From the NCBI GenBank assembly GCA_020632885.1, contig JACKEQ010000046.1:1-32371 (forward strand): a DNA stretch of 32,371 nucleotides, in the 5' to 3' direction. Of the stretch, positions 7,731 to 14,395 are shown in pieces (within the stretch, counting starts at the first letter, position 1; each line of letters starts with the position of its first letter). A program made the position numbers and the translations under genes. Below the pieces are notes generated by a model that searched no databases, was not told the origin of the DNA, and worked only from the letters and a program-made list of their open reading frames with translations. Source of the stretch: Alphaproteobacteria bacterium (lineage in GTDB: Bacteria > Myxococcota_A > UBA796 > GCA-2862545).

Positions 7731-8962
7731 CAGTCGTTCACCCGCATGGCTTCGACCGGGACCAGGCGTGATGCCCGGAAGGCCGGGTAGAGGCTCGCCA
7801 CCACGCTCACGATGAGCAGGGCGATCACGACCATCGCGATGCTGGAGGCGTGGACCTCCCCGCGCATCACGGGGTCGAGCTGGACGCCCTGGAAGCTCAT
7901 GCCCTCTCCGTTGGAGGACACGTCCAGGCCGTACACGACGAGCAGGTAGTCGAGGAAGCCGCCCAGCACGAGCCCGATGCCCCCCGCGAGGGCGGCGAGC
8001 AGCAGGCTCTCGAAGACGACGAGCGTGACGATGCGGCCGGGCCGCATGCCGATGGCCTTGAGCACCCCGAGCTCGCGGGTGCGCTCGAAGACGCTCATGA
8101 GCATGGTGTTCAGCACGCCGAAGCTCGCGACCGTGAACACGAGCCCCAGGAAGATGGCGCTCCCGGCGGTCTGCGTACTCATGAGCTGGGCGGCCATCGG
8201 GCTCGCCTCCTGCCAGGTGAGCACCTCGGTCCCCTCCGGCACGACCGTCTTCACGTGATCCTTCAAGGTGAGCACCGCGTCGGGGTCGTCACCGATGACC
8301 GTGATGCCGTGCACCTGCCCGGGCAGGGCGAGAAGCTCCTGGAGGTCGGTGAGGTGGAGCATGGTGCCGCCCTTGTCCATCTGGGCGGAGCCCGTGGAGA
8401 AGAAGCCCACCACGTCGTAGACGTCGTTGCCCATGGACCCGTCGGCCGCCTGGGTGACGATCACCACGCTGTCGCCCACCCTGGCGTCGATCTCCTTCGC
8501 GAGCCCCTTCCCGAGCACGATCTCGTGGGCCGGGGCCTCCGCGAGGAACCGGCCCTCCACGATCTGCTGGTCGGCCTTGGTGACGGCAGCGTCCCGCCGG
8601 GGGTCGAGCCCCACGAGCTGCGCGCCCATCGCCTGCACCTTCCCGCCCACCAGGCCGGCCCCGTTGAGGCGGGCGGCCGCGGCGACCACGTCCGGGAGGG
8701 CCTCGATGCGCTCCAGGGTCGCGGTGGCCTCCGGCACGGTGTCGTACGGCAGCATGGCCTTCGGGTAGTCGGGGTGGTGCACCTGCACGTGCCCGAGCTG
8801 CTGCTCGACCATCACGTTGAACAGCTTGCCGTACATGCCGTCGTTGAAGGCGATCATCGCCATGCACATGGCCACCGCGACGGACATCGCCGTGGCCGTG
8901 ATGAGCGACCGCCGTCCCTGGCGCCAGAGGTTGCGCCAGGCGAGCTGGAAGAGCATCCACAT
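7730..8962 (-). CDS. FtsX-fold ABC permease 1 (LolC/E-MacB type)
   Basis: This 410-residue permease has the same plan as its downstream paralogue: N-terminal membrane anchor (about residues 20-42), periplasmic domain to about 270, then three membrane segments. It contains LNTMLMSVFERTRELGVLKA and the C-terminal YPAFRASRLVPVEAMR. These are conserved features of lipoprotein-releasing and macrolide-exporting MacB-family permeases. The ATG at 8962 lies eight bases after the stop of the LolA-like gene. Two different permeases with one ATPase imply an asymmetric complex like LolCDE rather than the MacB homodimer, which also carries its own ATPase domain. The substrate is not evident from the sequence. 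Confidence 0.9.
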   Translation of the reverse strand: MWMLFQLAWRNLWRQGRRSLITATAMSVAVAMCMAMIAFNDGMYGKLFNVMVEQQLGHVQVHHPDYPKAMLPYDTVPEATATLERIEALPDVVAAAARLNGAGLVGGKVQAMGAQLVGLDPRRDAAVTKADQQIVEGRFLAEAPAHEIVLGKGLAKEIDARVGDSVVIVTQAADGSMGNDVYDVVGFFSTGSAQMDKGGTMLHLTDLQELLALPGQVHGITVIGDDPDAVLTLKDHVKTVVPEGTEVLTWQEASPMAAQLMSTQTAGSAIFLGLVFTVASFGVLNTMLMSVFERTRELGVLKAIGMRPGRIVTLVVFESLLLAALAGGIGLVLGGFLDYLLVVYGLDVSSNGEGMSFQGVQLDPVMRGEVHASSIAMVVIALLIVSVVASLYPAFRASRLVPVEAMRVND

Positions 8963-8970
8963 CGGGTCGC

Positions 8971-9708
8971 CTAGTTGCCCTTGAGCGCCTGGAGTGTGAA
9001 CGTCTTGTCGTGGATCGGGACGTCGAACTTCAGCTCGTCGAACGTCATCTTCGTGAACTCACCGGGCTTGTCGGCGGGCACGAGCGTCATCTGCATCGGC
9101 ACCTTCCGGCCGGCGATGTCGCGGACGTCCGCGTAGGACATCGTGCGCACGAGCTCGCCCTTCTCGTCGAAGTAGCGGATGGAGACCGGGACGCGGTCCC
9201 TGGTGATCTGCACCACCACCTTGCCCCACACCACGGGCGCGTCGGGCTTCGGCACCAGCGCGATGACGTAGTCGGCGTCGGGGTGCTCGGCGTCGGGCTT
9301 CGACTCGAACGACGCCGTGTAGTCCTCGGACAGCCGGCTCTCCTTCACGAGGTCGTCGTTGCTGAAGTGGCTCCCCATCCAGCTCCCACCCATCATGCCG
9401 GCGGGCACCTTCATGGTCCGGTCCACCTTCGGCAGGTAGTTCCAGAGGTTGTCGCCCACCTTCAGGGTGCTGATCCCCGCGTCCTTCGCGGGCTCGAGGA
9501 TCTTGATCAGGCTGTTGTCGGTGCCCTTGGAGAGGGCCTCCATCTTCATCGAGCGCTCGTAGCGGTCGGTCTTCACCTGCATCGACATCACGGCGCTCGA
9601 CGACTCGCCGCGCTGCGCGTCGTCGGTCGCCACGAGGAGCTCCTCGATGGTGGGCTCCGCCGCGTGGGCACCGGTGGTCAGGAGGAGCAGGGTGAGCAGT
9701 CGCATCAT
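8971..9708 (-). CDS. LolA-like outer membrane lipoprotein-sorting protein
   Basis: This 245-residue exported protein starts with MMRLLTLLLLTTGAHA, a classic signal peptide with cleavage expected after AHA. The mature region contains LIKILEPAKDAGISTLKVGD and NLWNYLPKVDRTMKVP, then MMGGSWMGSHFSNDDLV. These blocks are diagnostic of the LolA_like family of outer-membrane lipoprotein-sorting proteins, whose half-barrel carries a lipid or acyl chain across the periplasm. The ATG at 9708 overlaps the regulator stop by four bases (ATGA) and has the ribosome site GGGAG. With two LolC/E-type permeases, a LolD-type ATPase and an outer-membrane barrel downstream, it is the likely shuttle of a trans-envelope pathway. 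It is probably not the housekeeping LolA; that is inference. Confidence 0.88.
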   Translation of the reverse strand: MMRLLTLLLLTTGAHAAEPTIEELLVATDDAQRGESSSAVMSMQVKTDRYERSMKMEALSKGTDNSLIKILEPAKDAGISTLKVGDNLWNYLPKVDRTMKVPAGMMGGSWMGSHFSNDDLVKESRLSEDYTASFESKPDAEHPDADYVIALVPKPDAPVVWGKVVVQITRDRVPVSIRYFDEKGELVRTMSYADVRDIAGRKVPMQMTLVPADKPGEFTKMTFDELKFDVPIHDKTFTLQALKGN

Positions 9709-10184
9709 GGGGTCTCCCTTCGTTTCTCGTCCCAACGCGCCAGCAGCCGCGGGAATTCGGTCTCCATGAACTGGTACAGGTCGCGGAAGGCCTGCAGGCG
9801 CTCGCGATCGACGTTCTCGCGGTGGGCGAGCAACGCGAGACCCCGCTCGGACAGCTCGCGTGCGATGCGGATCCGGCCCACGGAGCCGTGCATCATGCGA
9901 TCGAGCGTGTCGCGGTGGATCTCGAAGTAGAGGGAGCGGTCGTTGGGGAGCTTGCGCCTCTGGATGAAGCCGGCCTCCACGAGCGCCCGGGTGGCCGTGC
10001 TGATGGCCCCCCGCGAGGCGTTCAGGCCGTCGGCGAGCTGGGCCGAGGACTGCCAGGGCGGATCGCACACGAGCAGGTAGCCGAAGACACGCCCGTACAT
10101 CCGAGGGAGACCCTCGCGCTCCATCATGAGCGCGAACTCCTCGATGAACATGCTCTCGCGCTGGCCGTACTCAGCGGCGTCCAA
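9705..10184 (-). CDS. GbsR/MarR family transcriptional regulator
   Basis: This 159-residue winged-helix protein is recognised by the GbsR-type opening (FALMMEREGLPRMYGRVFGY) and the helix-turn-helix SSAQLADGLNASRGAISTAT followed by LVEAGFIQRRKL (about residues 45-85). A helical C-terminus for dimerisation follows. The TTG start at 10184 is chosen because GGGGGGAG lies just upstream. The ATG at 10151 would remove 11 residues and has a poorer ribosome site. It is the first gene of the six-gene transport operon. A perfect 8-base inverted repeat 19 bases upstream of its start suggests autoregulation, which is typical of MarR-type repressors. The ligand is unknown; relatives of GbsR sense choline or other small molecules, but this operon has no osmolyte genes. 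Confidence 0.88.
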   Translation of the reverse strand: MDAAEYGQRESMFIEEFALMMEREGLPRMYGRVFGYLLVCDPPWQSSAQLADGLNASRGAISTATRALVEAGFIQRRKLPNDRSLYFEIHRDTLDRMMHGSVGRIRIARELSERGLALLAHRENVDRERLQAFRDLYQFMETEFPRLLARWDEKRRETP

Positions 10185-10202
10185 GGACTCCCCCCACGCA
10201 AC

Positions 10203-10228
10203 GAACTTTCAATACTTCCAGAAAGTTC
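10203..10228. promoter_or_regulatory. Inverted-repeat operator for the GbsR/MarR regulator
   Basis: GAACTTTC (10203-10210) and GAAAGTTC (10221-10228) form a perfect 8-base inverted repeat with a 10-base spacer. A third partial copy, ACTTCC, lies in the spacer at 10214-10219. The site is AT-rich in a very GC-rich region and sits 19 bases upstream of the regulator start. It overlaps the predicted -10. Binding here would block the operon promoter. Symmetry and position are seen directly; identity of the binding protein is inferred. Confidence 0.7.
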
Positions 10229-10237
10229 ATCACACAA
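10209..10237 (-). promoter_or_regulatory. Candidate sigma-70 promoter of the transport operon
   Basis: On the minus strand TTGTGT (10232-10237) and TATTGA (10209-10214) are separated by 17 bases. Each matches the sigma-70 consensus at three positions. The -10 lies inside the left arm and spacer of the inverted repeat, the geometry expected of a repressor site. Confidence 0.4.
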
Positions 10238-10271
10238 GGACATCTCACCGTGAGCGCCCGGACGTGAGAGG

Positions 10272-11396
10272 TCAGCGGTGGGGCGCCACCACCAGGGAGG
10301 CGAGCACCGGCGCGAGGTCCGGATGGGCCAGGAGGGCGTCCACGTCGACGGAATCACCCCGCCCGCCCGCGTACACCTCCACCGACAGGCCCCGGTCCTG
10401 CGGGGATCCCGTGTCGCGATCGAAGGCGGGCCACACCAGCAGCAGGTGGTCGGCGCGCGTGAAGCCCTCGCCCGTGCGGAAGGCGGCCGCATGGACGCTC
10501 CGCAGGCCCGCCTCCACGGGCAGCTCGCGGTCGAGCACGAAGCCCGGATCGTCGCCGTGCAGCGAGCGCACGTAGGTGGCCAGGGTCGCCGGCACCTCGA
10601 CGCCGCCGTACCCGCGCACCACCACGCCGAGCGGACCGCCCGGAGGCCCCGAGAGGCCCAGCAGCACGGGCTCGGGCTGCGCCGAGGCCACGAGGGAGGC
10701 GGGGGTGAGCACGGATCCCCGACCCTCCGGCAACGGGCGATGCACGAAGGGGCCCTCCCACCCGACACCGGCCCTGACGAGCGCGAGTCCGGAGGCGTCG
10801 GCCCCCTCACGGAGCAGCACGAGCATCTCGTCCGAGGCGCGGGGCACGATCCGGGCGTACTCCCCGCGGATGCCGTCCGGAGGTGCGGTCTCCACGCCCT
10901 GCCGATCCATGCCGTTCCAGTCGCCGAGCGGAACGGGCGGTTCGACGTCCAGGTCGACGTAGTGCTGGTCGTCGAGGGTGCCTGTCCCCACGAGGGTCAC
11001 CCGATCGCCCTCGATCCTCCGGACCTCGACGGGCCGGGTCTGGTCGGTGCTGCGCGCTGTCCGCAGCGTGTAGCCGCGCTCGCGGAGCCAGGCCGCTCGC
11101 AGCAGGTGCGCGAACTGGGTGTCCGTGCGCGGGATCTTCGTGCCGCCGTGCGCCTCCAGGTCGTGCAGAGCCGCGATCTCCGCCACCAGCCCGTCCACGT
11201 CGCCCTTCACGGCCTCCACGGCGTAGGGCGGCGACTCGCCGATCCGCACGGTGCCCACATGCACGCCCGTGGCGTCCACGACGTCCCAGTCGGTGACCGC
11301 GACCGCTCCCTCGGTGCCCGGGGTGGCTGGCGGTACCGGGGGGCCAGCCGGGGCGATCTGGGGGCCTCCGCAAGCGAGCAGCAGGACGACCGACAC
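10272..11396 (-). CDS. Lipoprotein of unknown function
   Basis: I place the start at the GTG at 11396, because GGAGG lies five bases before it, giving 374 residues. GTGs at 11402 and 11417 are in frame but worse placed. The protein then begins MSVVLLLACGG, an exceptionally short lipoprotein signal with the lipid cysteine at residue 9. A Pro/Ala-rich linker follows (about residues 11-30). The remainder is a mixed alpha/beta protein with no family I recognise. An early VDATGVHVGTVRIGESPPYAV block and a late DHLLLVWPAFDRDTGSPQDR block are its most distinctive parts. It lies upstream of the GbsR operon in the same direction but ends 87 bases before that gene, across the operator, so it is probably a separate unit. 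The function is unknown. Confidence 0.75.
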   Translation of the reverse strand: MSVVLLLACGGPQIAPAGPPVPPATPGTEGAVAVTDWDVVDATGVHVGTVRIGESPPYAVEAVKGDVDGLVAEIAALHDLEAHGGTKIPRTDTQFAHLLRAAWLRERGYTLRTARSTDQTRPVEVRRIEGDRVTLVGTGTLDDQHYVDLDVEPPVPLGDWNGMDRQGVETAPPDGIRGEYARIVPRASDEMLVLLREGADASGLALVRAGVGWEGPFVHRPLPEGRGSVLTPASLVASAQPEPVLLGLSGPPGGPLGVVVRGYGGVEVPATLATYVRSLHGDDPGFVLDRELPVEAGLRSVHAAAFRTGEGFTRADHLLLVWPAFDRDTGSPQDRGLSVEVYAGGRGDSVDVDALLAHPDLAPVLASLVVAPHR

Positions 11397-11478
11397 ACAC
11401 ACCTCCGGGGCCGACACTACTCCTGGCGAGCCCGGAGCGTGCCAGTCGGCCTCCCGGAACGGAGCCCACGGCGCGCGC

Positions 11479-11484
11479 TATGCT
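11479..11484 (+). promoter_or_regulatory. Candidate -10 element for the ankyrin/SMI1 gene
   Basis: TATGCT within GCGCTATGCT is the clearest promoter-like element in the 154-base divergent gap 11397-11550. It lies 66 bases before the ATG at 11551. No clear -35 is visible. The rest of the gap shows no other structure that I can support. Confidence 0.3.
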
Positions 11485-11550
11485 GGCAGCGGACTCGCGT
11501 CGGCTTCCGTGTGCGTGCGCAACGCGGTAGAGGGAGGGCCCGGAGGGACC

Positions 11551-12669
11551 ATGAGTGTGCTGACCGCCATCGCCGAGGGCAACGCCAGCGGCCTCCTGGC
11601 TGCCCTGAACGACGGAGAGACCCCGCACGCCACGGACGTGGAGGGGGTGCCCGCCATCCTGCATGCGGCCGACACCGGGCGGATCGACCTCGTCCAGGCG
11701 CTCCTGGAGGCCGGAGCCCGCATCGACGCGGTGGACAGCATCGGCTGGAGCCCGCTCATGGCCGCCGTCGCTCAGGGAGCCACGCAGCTCGTGGGCTTCC
11801 TGCTCACGCACGGGGCCAACGCGAACCACGTGGGTCGCGAGGACACGCCGCTCACCATCGCCGTCTCGGACTCCACGGTGCAGGTCGTCACCCTGCTCCT
11901 CAACCACGGCGCCGATCCCCGGCTGCGGCGGCCGGACGGGTGGACCCCGCTCATGCTGGCGGCCTTCATGGGCGACCTCAACCGGATCCGGCTGCTCCTC
12001 GAGCACGGCGCAGACCCCACGATCACCATGGGCGCCCGCCTCACCGACGCCGCGACGGTCGCGGCCGCCCACGGTCACCACACCGCGCGCGACCTGCTCC
12101 TCGACGCCGCCCGGTCTGCGGCGCCCGACCTCACGGCGCTCTGGGGCAGCCTGCAGCGCTGGTGCGAGACCCACGCGCCGGAGCTCTGCGGAGCCTTCGA
12201 GAACACGGTGGGCAACGCGCCGTCCCTGCCCGACACGTGGCCCCAGCTCCCCCCGGACGCCCACCAGCAGCTCACGAACTGGGCCGGTGGCCTGCCCTTC
12301 TACGACTACCGGTCGCTGGCGGCCGAGCAGGCCACGAGCGTCTGGCAGGACCACGCGCGCAAGGCGGCGGACGGCGGCTACATGGGGCGCCAGGCCGCTG
12401 CGCTCGGCGTGGACGAGCCCGTGGTGCGCCAGTACTGGTGCGACGCCTGGATCCCGATCGCGCGCGACGGCGAGGGCAACCTCCTGCTCGTGGACATGGC
12501 GCCGGCGGACACCGGGGTGCCCGGTCAGCTCGTGAGCTGGTCCGTGGAGCAGGGTCCCATCGCGGTGCTCGCCTCGGGCATCACGCCCTACCTGCAGCAC
12601 CTCGTCTCGCGGGCCCGGCGCGGCCGCGTGCGGTTCGACAAGCGGACCGGCTCGCTCTACCCGGCGTGA
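11551..12669 (+). CDS. Ankyrin-repeat protein fused to a SMI1/KNR4 (SUKH) domain
   Basis: This 372-residue cytoplasmic protein has two parts. Residues 1-185 hold about five ankyrin repeats, with typical turns such as LLEAGARIDAVDSIGWSPLM, LLNHGADPRLRRPDGWTPLM and LLLEHGADPTI. Residues 195-372 match the SMI1/KNR4 (SUKH) fold. That part has an N-terminal helix with SLPDTWPQLPPDAHQQL, then NWAGGLPFYDYRSL, YWCDAWIPIARDGEGNLLL and DMAPADTGVPGQLVSW. SUKH domains are common as immunity proteins in polymorphic-toxin systems, and ankyrin proteins also occur in such loci. No toxin gene is visible within the window, so immunity is only one hypothesis; a general protein-binding scaffold is another. GGAGGG seven bases before the ATG supports the start. 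The gene converges on, and overlaps, 12657-13256. Confidence 0.88.
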   Translation: MSVLTAIAEGNASGLLAALNDGETPHATDVEGVPAILHAADTGRIDLVQALLEAGARIDAVDSIGWSPLMAAVAQGATQLVGFLLTHGANANHVGREDTPLTIAVSDSTVQVVTLLLNHGADPRLRRPDGWTPLMLAAFMGDLNRIRLLLEHGADPTITMGARLTDAATVAAAHGHHTARDLLLDAARSAAPDLTALWGSLQRWCETHAPELCGAFENTVGNAPSLPDTWPQLPPDAHQQLTNWAGGLPFYDYRSLAAEQATSVWQDHARKAADGGYMGRQAAALGVDEPVVRQYWCDAWIPIARDGEGNLLLVDMAPADTGVPGQLVSWSVEQGPIAVLASGITPYLQHLVSRARRGRVRFDKRTGSLYPA

Positions 12670-13256
12670 TCGCCGCGCCAGGTGGCGAGGATCCGGTCGT
12701 AGGGCGCCTCCTGCTGCAGCTCGCCTGCGCGGATGGCATCGGCCACGGGCTTCAGGAAGGTGGCCGCCGCCTGGCGTCCGCCCCACATCCATCCGTAGGT
12801 CACCCCGCCGAACACCGTACGCAGCCGGGCCTCCACGAGCGCCAGCCGGGCATCCCCCCCGATCTCGTGGGCCAGCATGAGGTCCACCGCGTACGCCCGC
12901 CGCTCCCAGTGGGCCCGGTGGGTACGGAAGAGCGGGAGGGGTGTGAGCCCGTAGGTCAGGTAGAACATCGCGCCGTGCTCGCCCTGGTCGAGCTGGTGCA
13001 CGTACTCGTGGGCGAGCAGGGCCGCGAGGGCATCGGGATCGAGCTCCTCCGGCGCGCGCGGCAGGTACACGGTGGGCCCGATCACGGTCGTCATCCGGTC
13101 GCCGAAGTCCGGCACCACCGGCCGAAGCAGGCCGCCCAACGCCCGCATCCAGGGAACCGTGCGCTTGTCGACGAGCCGGAGGTCCGGCACGTCGCGCCTC
13201 ACGAGCGCGATCATCCGGTCCAGCCGACCGGGATCGGACCTTGCCGAATCCGCCAT
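12657..13256 (-). CDS. HExxH metalloprotease-like protein
   Basis: This 199-residue protein has LLAHEYVHQLDQ, giving a zinc-binding HEYVH at residues 83-87. HWERRAYAVD follows about 30 residues later, where E118 is a plausible third ligand, the arrangement of gluzincin-type peptidases. The preceding strand TTVIGPTVYLP fits the substrate-edge strand of such folds. No signal peptide or membrane segment is seen. I cannot place it in a named family, and activity is inferred from the motif alone. The ATG at 13256 lies only seven bases after a TAATCT -10-like element, suggesting a leaderless or nearly leaderless message. Its 3' end overlaps the convergent ankyrin/SMI1 gene by 13 bases. Confidence 0.78.
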   Translation of the reverse strand: MADSARSDPGRLDRMIALVRRDVPDLRLVDKRTVPWMRALGGLLRPVVPDFGDRMTTVIGPTVYLPRAPEELDPDALAALLAHEYVHQLDQGEHGAMFYLTYGLTPLPLFRTHRAHWERRAYAVDLMLAHEIGGDARLALVEARLRTVFGGVTYGWMWGGRQAAATFLKPVADAIRAGELQQEAPYDRILATWRGDHAG

Positions 13257-13261
13257 GCTGC

Positions 13262-13270
13262 CTAGATTAG
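13262..13270. promoter_or_regulatory. Candidate divergent -10 element (13256/13290 pair)
   Basis: CTAGATTAG reads TAGATT on the plus strand (13263-13268) and TAATCT on the minus strand (13264-13269). It is the only A/T-rich patch in a 33-base divergent gap, so both promoters must lie here or inside the flanking genes. The minus-strand gap to the start is seven bases and the plus-strand gap is 21. Confidence 0.4.
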
Positions 13271-13289
13271 CAGGACAATCGGGGGATCG

Positions 13290-13640
13290 ATGAACTGGTG
13301 GCGGGTGGCCGGCGTGATCGGCGCGCTCGGTGTGGCCCTGGGTGCTTTCGGGGCCCACGGTCTGAAGAACGTGGTCGACGACCCCGACACCATCGCGCGG
13401 TGGTGGGAGGTGGGCGCGCGCTACCACCTCATCCACAGCGCCGCCCTCCTCGGGGTGGCCGCCCACCCCGCGCGGCCCGCTGCGGCCGGGTGGGCGTTCG
13501 TCGTCGGCATCGCCCTGTTCAGCGGCTCGCTCTACGTCATGACCCTCACGGGCATCACGAAGCTCGGCATGATCACGCCCCTCGGTGGGCTCGCGTTCAT
13601 CGCCGGCTGGTGCCTCCTCGCCTTCGCCCGGGAGCGCTGA
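13290..13640 (+). CDS. DUF423 family small membrane protein
   Basis: This 116-residue protein has four hydrophobic segments. The DUF423 (YgdD-like) signature appears in GALGVALGAFGAHGL, followed by a region with RYHLIHSAALLG, then LFSGSLYVMTLTGI and LGMITPLGGLAFIAGW. Length and motif order match the family, which is widespread and uncharacterised in biochemical terms. GGGGGAT lies two to three bases before the ATG as a close ribosome site. It heads a four-gene plus-strand cluster. The next gene starts with a GTG one base after its stop, so it is co-translated with the flotillin-associated genes and may share their role at the membrane; that is inference. Confidence 0.92.
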   Translation: MNWWRVAGVIGALGVALGAFGAHGLKNVVDDPDTIARWWEVGARYHLIHSAALLGVAAHPARPAAAGWAFVVGIALFSGSLYVMTLTGITKLGMITPLGGLAFIAGWCLLAFARER

Positions 13641-13641
13641 C

Positions 13642-14358
13642 GTGCTGCCGCTCTACCTCGCATCGCTGGGCTTCGGCTCCGTGCTCATCGGGGTCTCGCT
13701 GTTCTTCGGCGGGGCCGACAAGGACTTCGACAAGGACCTGGATCTCGACGGCGACGGCGACGTCGACCTGGACGCGGAGGCCGAGGCCGACCTGGACCTC
13801 GAGGCCGAGGCCGAGGTCGACCTGGAGGCCGAGGTCGAGGTGGAGGCCGAGGCGGTGGGGGGCGACCTCCAGGCCGTCGACCACGCCGGTCTCGCGGACG
13901 TCATCTGGATCCCGATCTTCAGCATGCGGTTCTGGACCTTCGGCTCTGCGGCCTTCGGGTTCACCGGCGTCGTGCTCACGCTCGGCGCGCTGAACGCCAT
14001 CGTCACCCTGCTGGTCGCGGGCGTGTTCGGCACCGGCACGGGCACGGCGGCCGCGTACTTCTTCAAGGCCCTGAAGAAGGACAGCGTCACGGGCACCACG
14101 TCGCTCAAGGGCTACCGGGGCGAGGAGGCGCGCGTCGTCCTCCCCATCGAGCCCGGCGGGCGCGGCAAGATCGTGCTCGAGACCGCGTCCGGCTACCTCG
14201 AGCTGATCGCCACCACGAAGGACGACACCTCCATCCCGCGCGGAGCCACGGTGCTCATCGCCGGCGTGCGCGACGGCGTCGCGGATGTGAGCGCCCTCAC
14301 AGACAAGACCGACGAGGTCGCGCGGCGAAAGCGGATCACCGCGCGAGACCCCGCTTGA
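13642..14358 (+). CDS. NfeD-like membrane protein with alternating acidic tract
   Basis: With the GTG at 13642 (GGAG seven bases upstream) the protein is 238 residues. A first membrane segment (about 1-23) is followed at 26-70 by a tract in which every even-numbered residue is Asp or Glu. Further membrane segments lie at about 95-140. A C-terminal OB-like domain (about 152-222) carries SLKGYRGEEARVVLPIEPGG and IPRGATVLIAGVRDGVADV. This arrangement fits NfeD-like/YqiJ-type flotillin partners, which sit beside flotillin genes and help organise membrane microdomains. Two flotillin-like genes follow directly, which strengthens the call. The acidic tract is not a usual family feature. It could bind divalent cations or repel other chains, but no function is shown. 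Confidence 0.85.
   Translation: MLPLYLASLGFGSVLIGVSLFFGGADKDFDKDLDLDGDGDVDLDAEAEADLDLEAEAEVDLEAEVEVEAEAVGGDLQAVDHAGLADVIWIPIFSMRFWTFGSAAFGFTGVVLTLGALNAIVTLLVAGVFGTGTGTAAAYFFKALKKDSVTGTTSLKGYRGEEARVVLPIEPGGRGKIVLETASGYLELIATTKDDTSIPRGATVLIAGVRDGVADVSALTDKTDEVARRKRITARDPA
13717..13851 (+). repeat. Low-complexity DNA encoding an alternating acidic peptide
   Basis: The DNA is made of degenerate six- and twelve-base units, such as GAGGCCGAGGTC and GACCTGGACCTC, within the NfeD-like gene. The encoded tract moves from Asp-rich (with DLDLDGDGDVDL) to Glu-rich (with EAEVEVEAEA). Such units could expand or shrink by slippage, giving length variation between strains. Confidence 0.8.
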
Positions 14359-14360
14359 AG

Positions 14361-14366
14361 TATCCT
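14361..14366 (+). promoter_or_regulatory. Candidate internal -10 element before the first flotillin-like gene
   Basis: TATCCT lies in the 37-base gap after the NfeD-like gene, 29 bases before the ATG at 14396. No -35 at the proper spacing is visible. It may allow separate expression of the two SPFH genes. Confidence 0.25.
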
Positions 14367-14395
14367 CCGCCTCCACAACTCACCCAGGGAAGGAA

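Noticed and set aside
10244..10254. CTCACCGTGAG inverted repeat as a terminator
   Set aside because: The loop is a single base and no T-run follows on either strand, so a stable hairpin terminator is not supported.
10278..13265. Long plus-strand open frame (about 995 codons)
   Set aside because: It is out of frame with the ankyrin/SMI1 gene and antisense to two minus-strand genes; composition is low-information Arg/His/Gly. Not a gene.
13717..13851. Possible CRISPR or intergenic tandem array
   Set aside because: Units are short, degenerate and in frame within a gene; no spacers are present. It is coding low-complexity DNA.
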